DNA from: Rhodobacteraceae bacterium UBA7436 | GTDB lineage: Bacteria; Pseudomonadota; Alphaproteobacteria; Rhodobacterales; Rhodobacteraceae | Length of the DNA stretch: 25,713 nt | Direction: 5' to 3' | NCBI GenBank assembly: GCA_002478745.1 | Contig: DLQI01000047.1 | Location: forward strand, 1 to 25,713 | In this document: in pieces, positions 7,461 to 14,885 of the stretch | How positions within the stretch are numbered: position 1 is the first letter of the stretch | How the letters are laid out: each line of letters begins with the position of its first letter | Position numbers and translations under genes: made by a program | The notes under the pieces: model-generated | Told to the model about the DNA's origin: nothing | Databases searched by the model: none | What the model saw: the letters and a program-made list of their open reading frames with translations, nothing else

Positions 7461-8476
7461 GCGATCATTTGATTGTCCGCAGCATTGGGCCAGCGGCCGC
7501 AATCCAAGATTTGGGTCGCCCTGGTTTTATGTCAGTGGGGCTAACCCGTGGAGGGGCATCTGATCCAACTGCATTACATGAAGGGGCTGCATTGCTGAGA
7601 CAGGCACCATCTAGCGCCGTCTTAGAAATGGCAGGAATGGGTGGAGTATTTGAGGCTTCTACGAAAATACGAATCGCGTTGACGGGTGCTGTCATGGATG
7701 CTTCGATTGATGGAGTTTCTGTGCAGTGGAATGCCAGCCACAGTGTTTCAGCAGGAAGTATTTTGAAAATTGGTGCCATGAGGCAGGGAAACTTTGGCTA
7801 TCTCCATGTCGGGGGTGGTTTTAACACGCCTTCCTATCTGGGAACGCGAGGCTGTCACCTGTCTGCGGGGCTTGGTCGCTTGATACAAGCAGGAGACCAG
7901 TTGCCGATTGGTGAGGACAAAGGCAAAGATGCTGGTTGCCACTTGGTTCCAGAGCAACGTTTGGACGGTGGAAAGATACGTTTCGTACGCAGTATGCAAA
8001 GTAATAAGTTTGACGATGCAACGATGACGCGGTTCACTAAGACAAAGTTTCGCCGTGACCCGCGCGGCAATCGCCAGGGTATCCGCATGGACTTTGTGGG
8101 TGAAAGTTTCCAATCAGGCGGGCAATTGAATATCGTTTCAGAAGTGACTATCGCTGGTGATATCCAGATCACTGGAGACGGAACACCTTTTGTCCTAATG
8201 CATGAATGTCAAACGACTGGGGGCTATCCGCGAATAGGGACGATCCTGCCGTGTGATCTGAATAAGGTTGCACAAGCACCGGTCGGTAGTCTCCTTAGAT
8301 TTGAATTACTGACGCTTGAAGAAGGCTCCGCAGTACAGGCGCGCGCAAATGCTGTCCTTAGCGGACTGAGAAAGTCTGTAAAGCCTTTGGTCAGAGATGT
8401 GAGTTCAATCCAAGACCTGCTAAGCTATCAACTGATCAGCGGCGCAATTTCTGCAACAGACGCTCCATTAGATTAA
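7457..8476 (+). CDS. pxpC: 5-oxoprolinase subunit PxpC
   Basis: A 339-residue member of the biotin-dependent carboxyltransferase-like (subdomain A/B, PxpC/KipA) family. Motifs visible: AAIQDLGRPGF at 14-24, GGASDPTALHEGA near 32-44, VLEMAGMGG near 57-65, GYLHVGGGF near 113-121, and YLGTRGCHLSAGLGR near 126-140. The QTTGGYPRIGTILPCDL block near 251-267 is the usual C-terminal signature. It begins inside the pxpB stop (4-base overlap) and is followed 12 bases later by pxpA. The subunit assignment is firm. Urea-carboxylase-like fusions contain the same domains, but here the genes are separate, as in the Pxp system. Confidence 0.9.
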   Translation: MSDHLIVRSIGPAAAIQDLGRPGFMSVGLTRGGASDPTALHEGAALLRQAPSSAVLEMAGMGGVFEASTKIRIALTGAVMDASIDGVSVQWNASHSVSAGSILKIGAMRQGNFGYLHVGGGFNTPSYLGTRGCHLSAGLGRLIQAGDQLPIGEDKGKDAGCHLVPEQRLDGGKIRFVRSMQSNKFDDATMTRFTKTKFRRDPRGNRQGIRMDFVGESFQSGGQLNIVSEVTIAGDIQITGDGTPFVLMHECQTTGGYPRIGTILPCDLNKVAQAPVGSLLRFELLTLEEGSAVQARANAVLSGLRKSVKPLVRDVSSIQDLLSYQLISGAISATDAPLD

Positions 8477-8488
8477 GGATGAAACTAA

Positions 8489-9259
8489 ATGACCCGAGTC
8501 GATTTAAACGCTGATATGGGCGAAAGCTTTGGTCCGTGGAAAATGGGTGACGATGCGGCATTGCTCAATATAGTAACATCAGCCAACATCGCTTGTGGTG
8601 CCCATGCTGGCGATCCAGACGTGATGGCCGCAACTATGGCGCTTGCGCGTGACAATGATGTTGGGATCGGTACGCACCCAGGCTTTTCCGATCTGCAGGG
8701 TTTTGGGCGACGCAGAATGCATGTTCCTATTGCTTCGCTGCAAAATTCAATTCGGGTTCAGGTGGGGGCATCGCTTGGAATGGCGCGTGCGCTCGGTACA
8801 AAGGTCCGTCATTTGAAGTTACATGGCGCGATGTCAAACATGACGTGTGAAGACGAATCAATGGCGTCCGCGCTGTATGAGGCCGCGTTGTCAGTCGATC
8901 CCGATTTAATAATTATGGTTTTGGCGGCTACAGAACAAGTGAAGGCGGTAAAGTCGCTGAGTTGCGCATATGCCTGCGAGATTTTTGCCGACCGCGCCTA
9001 TAACGACGACGCGACACTTGTTGACCGAAGTAAGCCGGGGGCGGTGATCCATGATGCGGAACTGGCCGGAAGACGCATGGTTGAGATGGTGCAAGCCCAA
9101 GCTATCATTACTGAAAGTGGCAAACACATCCCGACACCGATAGATACGATTTGCTTGCATGGGGACGGGGCCACTGCAGTTCAGATGGCCAATGCAGTAC
9201 GTAACAAACTTGAGATATCCAAAATTTCGGTGGGTACCTTCAGGGGGCGGTTGGAGTAA
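8489..9259 (+). CDS. pxpA: 5-oxoprolinase subunit PxpA (LamB/YcsF family)
   Basis: A 256-residue protein of normal length for PxpA. The family signature is complete: VDLNADMGESFGPWKMGDD at 4-22, ANIACGAHAGDP near 33-44, GIGTHPGFSDLQGFGRR near 59-75, VRHLKLHGAM near 106-115, and ICLHGDG near 221-227. PxpA supplies the metal-free barrel that works with PxpBC to cleave 5-oxoproline using ATP. The start ATG 8489 has AAGGAT nine bases upstream. It is the last gene of the operon; no strong terminator follows within the 90 bases before the iron-binding-protein gene. Confidence 0.93.
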   Translation: MTRVDLNADMGESFGPWKMGDDAALLNIVTSANIACGAHAGDPDVMAATMALARDNDVGIGTHPGFSDLQGFGRRRMHVPIASLQNSIRVQVGASLGMARALGTKVRHLKLHGAMSNMTCEDESMASALYEAALSVDPDLIIMVLAATEQVKAVKSLSCAYACEIFADRAYNDDATLVDRSKPGAVIHDAELAGRRMVEMVQAQAIITESGKHIPTPIDTICLHGDGATAVQMANAVRNKLEISKISVGTFRGRLE

Positions 9260-9313
9260 TAAAGTTAATTCTGACTATTTTAGTAAAGAACCTTGCAATA
9301 CTCCCAAAATTCG

Positions 9314-9325
9314 TTAGTTGACTAA
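9314..9325. promoter_or_regulatory. Candidate operator before the iron-binding protein
   Basis: TTAGTTGACTAA is an exact inverted repeat (TTAGT, two bases, ACTAA) 27 bases before the start codon of the Fe(3+)-binding-protein gene. Position and symmetry suit an iron-responsive repressor site. I cannot assign it to Fur, Irr, RirA or IscR from sequence alone. Confidence 0.35.
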
Positions 9326-9352
9326 AACTGTAAGTTAATCTTGGAGGACGTC

Positions 9353-10375
9353 ATGTCCATGAAATTGAAACTACCAGTACTTGTCACAGCCTTGGTCGCG
9401 TCCAGTTGCTCAGCCGCTTTTGCTGAGGGTGAAGTTAATCTGTATTCCTCACGTCACTACGACACAGACGAACGTCTTTATTCTGAGTTCACTGAGCAGA
9501 CAGGCATCACCGTCAACCGTATCGAGGGTAAAGCGGATGAGCTGATCGCTCGGATGAAGGCCGAAGGATTGAATTCTCCAGCCGATGTTTTGATCACGGT
9601 GGATACTTCTCGCCTTGAGCGTGCAAAAGACGCTGGTGTTTTACAATCGACCGACAGCGCGGTCTTAGAGGCGCGTATTCCAAGCAAGCTACAAGATTCA
9701 GACAACCAATGGTTTGGTTTCTCACAGCGTGCACGGATTATCTTCTTTGATAAAAACGATGTGACCAACCCGCCAGCATCTTACCTTGATCTAGCTGATC
9801 CAGGATACGAGGGTATGGTGTGCCATCGTTCTTCAACAAACGTGTATTCGCAAACGCTGTTGTCTGCTGTGATCGAAAATCACGGTGAAGAAGCTGCAAC
9901 TGAGTGGGCTAAAGGGTTTGTCGCGAACTTTGCGCGTAAACCCCAAGGCGGTGATACGGACCAGTTGCGTGGTTTGGTGTCCGGTGAATGTGAGGTCTCG
10001 ATCTCTAACACTTACTATTTCGCCCGCGCACTGCGCCGCGATGTAAAAGGTGTGACGGCTGACATTGATATGATCGGCTGGGTGTTTCCCTCACAAGAAG
10101 CTGAAGGCGCGCACATGAACCTGTCTGGTGCAGGTGTGGCCAAGAATGCACCGAACCGTGAGAACGCGGTCAAGTTCCTTGAGTACTTGGCGTCAGATCA
10201 GGCTCAAAAATACTTCTCCGCTGGTAACGATGAATACCCAGCGGTAGCCGGTGTTGGACTTAGCGACTCGGTTGCGAAACTGGGTCTATTTAAAGCGGAT
10301 GATGTTGATCTAAGCGCTGTGGCCAAAAACCTGCCTGTTGCACAAAAGATTTTTGCGATCGCTGATTGGCAATAA
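9353..10375 (+). CDS. Fe(3+) ABC transporter substrate-binding protein (FutA/FbpA type)
   Basis: A 340-residue periplasmic protein that binds ferric iron and hands it to an ABC permease. A signal peptide ends near residue 24 (SSCSAAFA before EGE). Family hallmarks: EVNLYSSRHYDTDERL at the mature start, GKADELIARM, WFGFSQRARIIFF, and ISNTYYFARA, which holds the tyrosine pair (near 221-222) that coordinates iron in this family; the RHYD tyrosine is another usual ligand. The start is ATG 9353, five bases after GGAGG; the TTG at 9341 overlaps that site. No FbpB or FbpC gene follows; a hairpin separates it from the tungstate operon, so it is an orphan here and the permease must lie elsewhere. Confidence 0.92.
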   Translation: MSMKLKLPVLVTALVASSCSAAFAEGEVNLYSSRHYDTDERLYSEFTEQTGITVNRIEGKADELIARMKAEGLNSPADVLITVDTSRLERAKDAGVLQSTDSAVLEARIPSKLQDSDNQWFGFSQRARIIFFDKNDVTNPPASYLDLADPGYEGMVCHRSSTNVYSQTLLSAVIENHGEEAATEWAKGFVANFARKPQGGDTDQLRGLVSGECEVSISNTYYFARALRRDVKGVTADIDMIGWVFPSQEAEGAHMNLSGAGVAKNAPNRENAVKFLEYLASDQAQKYFSAGNDEYPAVAGVGLSDSVAKLGLFKADDVDLSAVAKNLPVAQKIFAIADWQ

Positions 10376-10397
10376 GCCCAACGACAATTTAATTATC

Positions 10398-10427
10398 GAA
10401 CAGGCGTGGATCATTCCGCGCCTGTTC
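10398..10427 (+). terminator. Hairpin terminator after the iron-binding protein
   Basis: GAACAGGCG (10398-10406) pairs perfectly with CGCCTGTTC (10419-10427), 23 bases after the stop, followed by TTGTGTCT. The T-tract is weak, but placement between two unrelated transport genes supports termination. Confidence 0.65.
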
Positions 10428-10440
10428 TTGTGTCTAAGAA

Positions 10441-10484
10441 CCCTATATCCTAGGGGCAAATCCCCTCGGCAGGTGCTGACCTAG
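10441..10484 (+). promoter_or_regulatory. Structured leader of tupB with competing hairpins
   Basis: In the 44 bases before the tupB ATG three stems can form. CCCTA/TAGGG (10441-10445, 10451-10455) excludes AGGGG/CCCCT (10452-10456, 10462-10466). A third, AGGT/ACCT (10471-10474, 10479-10482), hides the only Shine-Dalgarno-like AGGTG. This layout fits a translational switch or an operator for a tungsten/molybdenum regulator. It does not match the Moco riboswitch as I know it. Confidence 0.35.
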
Positions 10485-11189
10485 ATGAATGACATAACCC
10501 AAGGATTACTTGCCGCGCTGCGTCTGATTGTGGCGTTTGACGCCGAACTTTGGGAAATCAGCCTGCGATCACTACAGGTCAGTTTGACGGCAGTGATCAT
10601 CGCTTCAGTGGTTGCAATGCCTTTTGGCGCTTTCCTTGCGGTGCAACGGTTCAAGTACCGACGGCTTGTTATTTCAATAATGAATGCGTTGATGGGATTG
10701 CCGCCAGTCGTTGTTGGTTTGATCTTCTACATTCTTTTGTCCCGCTCAGGCCCCTTTGGTGCCTTCGGTTTATTGTTCACGCCATGGGCCATGATCATTG
10801 TCCAGATTGTAATTATTACACCGATTATCGCTTCTATTTCGCACCAAGCGATGCGCGAACTTTGGGCGGAATATCATGACCTACTTATTTCGCTTAACAC
10901 CAGTAAATGGCAGCGGATCAAAACATTGATTTGGGATGGAAGACGCAACCTTTTGACTGCGGGACTTGCCGGGTTTGGTCGCGCAATTGGTGAGGTCGGT
11001 GCGATCATGATCGTAGGAGGCAACATCGAACATGCCACGCGTGTTCTGACGACAGCGATTGCGCTGGAAACGGGAAAGGGTGATTTTGCCTTAGCATTGG
11101 GCCTTGGTTTTGTTCTTATTGGTCTCGCGCTTTTTGTTAATATCTCAATCCACTGGTTGTCACGTACAGAGAGGGAGGGCAGGTGGTGA
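10485..11189 (+). CDS. tupB: Tungstate ABC transporter permease
   Basis: A 234-residue inner-membrane protein with about five or six membrane segments (residues 26-48, 60-85, 93-115 and others, ending with ALGLGFVLIGLALFVNISI). The AGFGRAIGEVGAIMIVGGNI segment near 162-181 is the EAA-type cytoplasmic loop that contacts the ATPase, as in ModB/TupB permeases. Tungstate is preferred over molybdate because the partner binding protein is of the TupA type. The stop overlaps the tupC start. There is no clear free ribosome site, since the best candidate (AGGTG, 10471) lies in a hairpin. Confidence 0.88.
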   Translation: MNDITQGLLAALRLIVAFDAELWEISLRSLQVSLTAVIIASVVAMPFGAFLAVQRFKYRRLVISIMNALMGLPPVVVGLIFYILLSRSGPFGAFGLLFTPWAMIIVQIVIITPIIASISHQAMRELWAEYHDLLISLNTSKWQRIKTLIWDGRRNLLTAGLAGFGRAIGEVGAIMIVGGNIEHATRVLTTAIALETGKGDFALALGLGFVLIGLALFVNISIHWLSRTEREGRW

Positions 11190-11890
11190 GTAATATGTTT
11201 CCTTTGACCCTCTCAAAATTAAGTGTTCGACGCCGTGGTAAGACTGTTCTTGGTCCAATCGATCTGGTGATTGATCAAGGCGGCCCTACAATGGTGATTG
11301 GCCCGAATGGGTCTGGAAAAACGACGCTACTGCGTGTGATGCATGGGATTGAACGCATTTCTGAGGGCACCGCTGAATGGGCCGAACCTGATCACGCAAA
11401 CCACGCTTATGTATTTCAGTCCCCTGTCGTCTTGCGCCGTACGGTTGCTGAAAATCTTAGTTACCCGCTGCGGGTGATCAAGCGCGCGAAACCAGAAATC
11501 AATTCCGCTGTAGAGTATTGGATTGAACAGATTGGCCTCGGGAAAGTTGCAAATCGGTCAGCGACGCGTTTGTCTGGTGGAGAGCGTCAAAAGTTAGCGA
11601 TCGCTCGGGCTTTGATCCGCAATCCCGAAGTATTGTTTTTGGATGAACCATGTTCAAATCTAGACGGCCAATCGACTCGTGAAATTGAAACGCTTTTGCT
11701 CGAAACTGCAAAGGCTGGGACCCGCATTATAATGTCCACCCATGATATGGGACAGGCACGACGCCTTGCCGCTGACATTATTTTTATGAAGTCAGGGCAC
11801 ATCGCTGAAAAAGGTTTGGCACCCGATGTGTTTAGTACCCCCCAAACACCTGAGCTTCAGGCGTTCTTAAAAGGAGATATCCTCGAGTGA
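11183..11890 (+). CDS. tupC: Tungstate ABC transporter ATP-binding protein
   Basis: A 235-residue ABC ATPase. Walker A is GPNGSGKT at 40-47, the Q-loop FQS is near 78-80, the signature LSGGERQKLAIARAL is at 130-144, Walker B is VLFLDEP at 150-156, and the switch histidine is in STHDMGQARR. It powers tungstate import through TupB. The start is GTG 11183, with GGGAGG a few bases before; GTG 11186 and ATG 11195 are in-frame alternatives. It overlaps tupB by 7 bases and tupA by 4, so the three are one transcript. It lacks the extra C-terminal molybdate-binding domain of ModC, in keeping with TupC. Confidence 0.88.
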   Translation: MVSNMFPLTLSKLSVRRRGKTVLGPIDLVIDQGGPTMVIGPNGSGKTTLLRVMHGIERISEGTAEWAEPDHANHAYVFQSPVVLRRTVAENLSYPLRVIKRAKPEINSAVEYWIEQIGLGKVANRSATRLSGGERQKLAIARALIRNPEVLFLDEPCSNLDGQSTREIETLLLETAKAGTRIIMSTHDMGQARRLAADIIFMKSGHIAEKGLAPDVFSTPQTPELQAFLKGDILE

Positions 11891-12687
11891 ACCGCTCCCT
11901 TATTTTTGCAAGCTTACTGTTCTCAGCCAATTTAGCGCAGGCGGATATCCTGAAACTTGCGGTAACAACGTCCTTTGAAAATTCTGGATTGGCTGATGTC
12001 CTGCTTCCTGTGGCCGAAGCCGACTTGGGATTAGATGTACAGTTGCTCGTCGTAGGCACGGGCCAAGCATTGCGATTGGGCGAAGCGGGGGATGTTGACG
12101 CCATTCTTGTTCATTCGCGCGCCTCTGAAGAGGCATTTGTATCGGATGGATTCGGCACGCACCGCCGCGAAATCATGTTCAATGATTTTGTGCTGATTGG
12201 TCCTAAATCGGACAAGGCTCAGATTGGCGCAACAAGCGGCGCGGCCGAAAGCCTGCAAAAAATAGCGGATGCTCAGGCTACATATGTCAGTCGTGGTGAT
12301 GACAGTGGAACGCACAAAACGGAATTGAAAGTATGGCAGATCGCTGAACGAGCGCCAGCTACATTTGGCTCTTGGTACAACGACGTCGGGGCAGGGATGG
12401 GAGCCGCCTTAAACACCGCGTCTGCCCTCAATGCCTACATCCTGTCGGATCGGGCGAGCTGGCTAAACTTCAAGAACAAGGGCGATTTGGCACTGCTGTT
12501 TTCAGGCGATCCAGTGCTGTTCAACCAGTACGCATATTTACCGGTCAATCCGGCAAAGCATCCGACTGTGCAGTATGAGATGGCGATGAAATTGGAGGAA
12601 TGGTTGCTCAGCGACAAGTCGGCTGCGTTGATCAATAACTATCAAATCAATGGCGAAACGCTGTTTGTCTTCAACGGACAAAAATAG
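11887..12687 (+). CDS. tupA: Tungstate-binding periplasmic protein
   Basis: A 266-residue secreted protein with a short signal peptide (cleavage after AQA, residue 19). The mature start LKLAVTTSFENSGLADVLLP, then VVGTGQALRLGEAGDVDAIL, VHSRASEEAFV, RREIMFNDFVLIGP and SRGDDSGTHKTE, is the pattern of TupA rather than ModA. In the family, TTS, GTGQAL and SRGDDSG bind the oxyanion. The start is GTG 11887, overlapping the tupC stop, with AAGGAG about 12 bases upstream. The gene order BCA, with the binding protein last, is less usual than ABC. Tungstate uptake suggests tungsten enzymes such as formate dehydrogenase or aldehyde oxidoreductase elsewhere in the genome (inference). Confidence 0.9.
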   Translation: MNRSLIFASLLFSANLAQADILKLAVTTSFENSGLADVLLPVAEADLGLDVQLLVVGTGQALRLGEAGDVDAILVHSRASEEAFVSDGFGTHRREIMFNDFVLIGPKSDKAQIGATSGAAESLQKIADAQATYVSRGDDSGTHKTELKVWQIAERAPATFGSWYNDVGAGMGAALNTASALNAYILSDRASWLNFKNKGDLALLFSGDPVLFNQYAYLPVNPAKHPTVQYEMAMKLEEWLLSDKSAALINNYQINGETLFVFNGQK

Positions 12688-12698
12688 AGATAAGTGGT

Positions 12699-12724
12699 GC
12701 AGAGCGAACCAAAGCCCGCTCTGC
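12699..12724. terminator. Stem-loop between convergent tupA and the betaine-type ATPase gene
   Basis: GCAGAGCG (12699-12706) pairs with CGCTCTGC (12717-12724) around a 10-base loop in the 45 bases between the two stops. Neither side has a strong T-run, so it may serve both directions weakly. Confidence 0.6.
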
Positions 12725-12732
12725 TAGATGTA

Positions 12733-13776
12733 CTAAGCCGCTTGAGTGCTTGAGATGCGTGGAACCAGTGCTTTGACCAGATCCCGCATGTTCAACTCGC
12801 CGATTGGCTCGCCGTCGCTCATTACGCGGTAGGTCAATGCGGTATCGCCCTCTGACAGTGCAATCAAAGATTCAAGGTTGTCATCGGCCTCAACGTCGCC
12901 AGCAAACTTCTTACTCTTCAACGGGTTCGTAATGGAACGAATGCGTAGAACGCGAGCGCGGTTAATATCGCTTACAAAGTCCTCGATGTACGGATCTGCT
13001 GGGTTCAGCAAAATACCTTGCGGCTCGCCCTGTTGAACAACAGCACCGTCTTTGAGGATCACGAGATGGTCCGCCAATTTCAACGCTTCGTCCAAGTCGT
13101 GCGTAATGAAGATGATCGTTTTCTTCAGCTCGAGCTGTAGCTCAAGCAACAAGTCTTGCATGTCTGTGCGGATCAAAGGATCGAGGGCAGAAAATGCCTC
13201 ATCCATCAACATGATGTCTGTGTTTGCGGTCAGCGCACGGGCGATGCCCACACGTTGCTGCATTCCGCCTGACAGTTGTGATGGATAGTGGTCTTCATAA
13301 CCACCTAACCCAACACGCTCTAGCCATTTGCGGGCCTCAGTGTCTTGGGTTTCTTTGTCCATTCCACGCACTTCCAGCGACATTGCTGCGTTCTGCTGAA
13401 CTGTACGGTGTGGTAAAAGCGCGAACTTCTGGAACACCATCGACATCTTCTCTTGGCGTAAGGTACGAAGATCGGCTTGGGACAGTTGTGTAACGTCTTC
13501 ACCATCTACAACGATCTCACCAGCAGTGGGCTCAATCAGACGGTTCAGGTGACGAATGAGGGTAGATTTCCCTGAGCCAGAAAGGCCCATCACAACAGTG
13601 ATTTCACCAGCTTGCATATCCACATCGATCGCCTGAAGGCCAAGAACGTGTTTATGCTTTTCAAGCAGTTCCTCTTTGCTCATGCCATTTTGAACATGTG
13701 GCAAAACTGATTTATCATCAGCGCCAAAGATCTTGAAAAGGCCGCGCAGTTTAACTTTTGGTGTATTCTTTAGCAT
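12733..13776 (-). CDS. Quaternary-amine ABC transporter ATP-binding protein (ProV/OpuAA family)
   Basis: A 347-residue ATPase of the glycine betaine/proline/choline uptake class. Walker A is GLSGSGKST at 64-72, the Q-loop is VFQKFALLPHRTV near 114-125, the signature is LSGGMQQRVGIARAL at 168-182, Walker B is IMLMDEAFSALDP at 188-200, and the switch histidine is in ITHDLDEA. The N-terminal 45-residue extension and GLQAIDVDM are typical of ProV. The C-terminal 60 residues look like a shortened regulatory (CBS-type) tail, where ProV sensors usually carry two CBS domains. Third gene of a three-gene minus-strand operon, 11 bases after the permease gene. Confidence 0.88.
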   Translation of the reverse strand: MLKNTPKVKLRGLFKIFGADDKSVLPHVQNGMSKEELLEKHKHVLGLQAIDVDMQAGEITVVMGLSGSGKSTLIRHLNRLIEPTAGEIVVDGEDVTQLSQADLRTLRQEKMSMVFQKFALLPHRTVQQNAAMSLEVRGMDKETQDTEARKWLERVGLGGYEDHYPSQLSGGMQQRVGIARALTANTDIMLMDEAFSALDPLIRTDMQDLLLELQLELKKTIIFITHDLDEALKLADHLVILKDGAVVQQGEPQGILLNPADPYIEDFVSDINRARVLRIRSITNPLKSKKFAGDVEADDNLESLIALSEGDTALTYRVMSDGEPIGELNMRDLVKALVPRISSTQAA

Positions 13777-13787
13777 GTGCGGGCCCC

Positions 13788-14822
13788 TTACGATGTTTTG
13801 CTTTTGGCACGGTCAATCCGTGACAAGGCAGCTTTTGATGTGCGGTCCAACATAACAGCAAGTAGAACGATACAGATCCCAGCCATGAGACCGACACCCA
13901 GTTCCAAGTTACGAATGCCACGAAGGACAAGAACACCCAAGCCGGGTGCTGTAACCATGGATGCGATCACAACCATCGCCAAACTCATCATGATGGTTTG
14001 GTTCAAACCTGCCATGATATTCGGTAGCGCCAGTGGTAGTTCGACTTTTGACAATTTCTGACGGGCATTCATCCCGAAGGCATTGCCCGCTTCAATCACA
14101 TCTTGGTCGACAAGGCGGATGCCTAGGTCTGTCAAACGGATGATTGGCACAATGGCGTAAAGCGTAATCGCGATTCCATAGAGTCGTGATTCACCGATCG
14201 GGAACAAGAAGATGAGAGGGATCAAATAAACGAAGGTCGGTAAGGTTTGAAGCAAGTCCAAAACAGGAATAACCATGCGCTGAAGCCTGTTTGATTTCGA
14301 CATCGCGATGCCGATAGGGATGCCGAATATGGCCGATATCACCGTACAAACTAAGATAACGGCGAGGGTCTCCATCGCTGGCCCAAAGTGATCAACGAAC
14401 GCAAAGAAGCTTAGGCAAAATGCGTTGAACAGCATCACTGAAACGGAACGTGTCGCATACCATGTGACGAGCAAAAGCATCGCCATAATCAGGAACCAAG
14501 GGGCTTGGGTGAACAGGTACAATGTACCGTCCAACATCCATGACAGTGGCTGCGTAATAGGATCAAGAATGGTGCGCAAAGCAGGACGGATGGCCAAAAA
14601 GCCTTCTTCCAAACCTTTTACAACATCGCGGGTCTGTGTGATTTGACCACACGCTTCGTTCAACGCGTCCAATGACGGGAACGGAATTGCATAGAACGGT
14701 TCTTCGACCGCATTGCCTGTCTCGGCGAATAAGTCAGCCATAGACATTGGTGCTTCGGACGTACCGGCATCGCACCAGTCGCGCAGTCCAAGCGCATTAA
14801 AAAACCAATCGTAGGTCGCCAT
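13788..14822 (-). CDS. Quaternary-amine ABC transporter permease (ProW family)
   Basis: A 344-residue membrane protein. About 95 N-terminal residues precede the first membrane span, and the core holds around seven spans (APWFLIMAMLLLVTWYA, LAVILVCTVISAIFGIPIGIAM, LPTFVYLIPLIFLFPIG and others). The EAGNAFGMNARQKLSKVELP segment is the EAA loop contacting the ATPase. The start is ATG 14822 beside a G-rich ribosome region; TTG 14837 is in frame but unlikely. The long soluble N-terminus is typical of ProW/ChoW/TmoW-type permeases. A hairpin lies in the 63 bases between the binding-protein gene and this start. Confidence 0.88.
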   Translation of the reverse strand: MATYDWFFNALGLRDWCDAGTSEAPMSMADLFAETGNAVEEPFYAIPFPSLDALNEACGQITQTRDVVKGLEEGFLAIRPALRTILDPITQPLSWMLDGTLYLFTQAPWFLIMAMLLLVTWYATRSVSVMLFNAFCLSFFAFVDHFGPAMETLAVILVCTVISAIFGIPIGIAMSKSNRLQRMVIPVLDLLQTLPTFVYLIPLIFLFPIGESRLYGIAITLYAIVPIIRLTDLGIRLVDQDVIEAGNAFGMNARQKLSKVELPLALPNIMAGLNQTIMMSLAMVVIASMVTAPGLGVLVLRGIRNLELGVGLMAGICIVLLAVMLDRTSKAALSRIDRAKSKTS

Positions 14823-14845
14823 TTGCGTCCCCCCCAAAAAGAAAG

Positions 14846-14873
14846 GCCCGCAGCCATGTTTCAGGCTGCGGGC
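14846..14873 (-). terminator. Intercistronic hairpin between binding protein and permease
   Basis: GCCCGCAGCC (14846-14855) pairs perfectly over 10 bp with GGCTGCGGGC (14864-14873), followed on the minus strand by CCTTTCTTTTT. It sits 13 bases after the binding-protein stop. Such partial terminators or RNA-stability hairpins make binding protein in excess over the membrane parts. Confidence 0.8.
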
Positions 14874-14885
14874 TCGTATTATTGT

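Noticed and set aside
10376..10484. Moco riboswitch before the tungstate genes
   Set aside because: The stems present are too short and do not match the Moco motif layout as I know it; only a generic structured leader is claimed.
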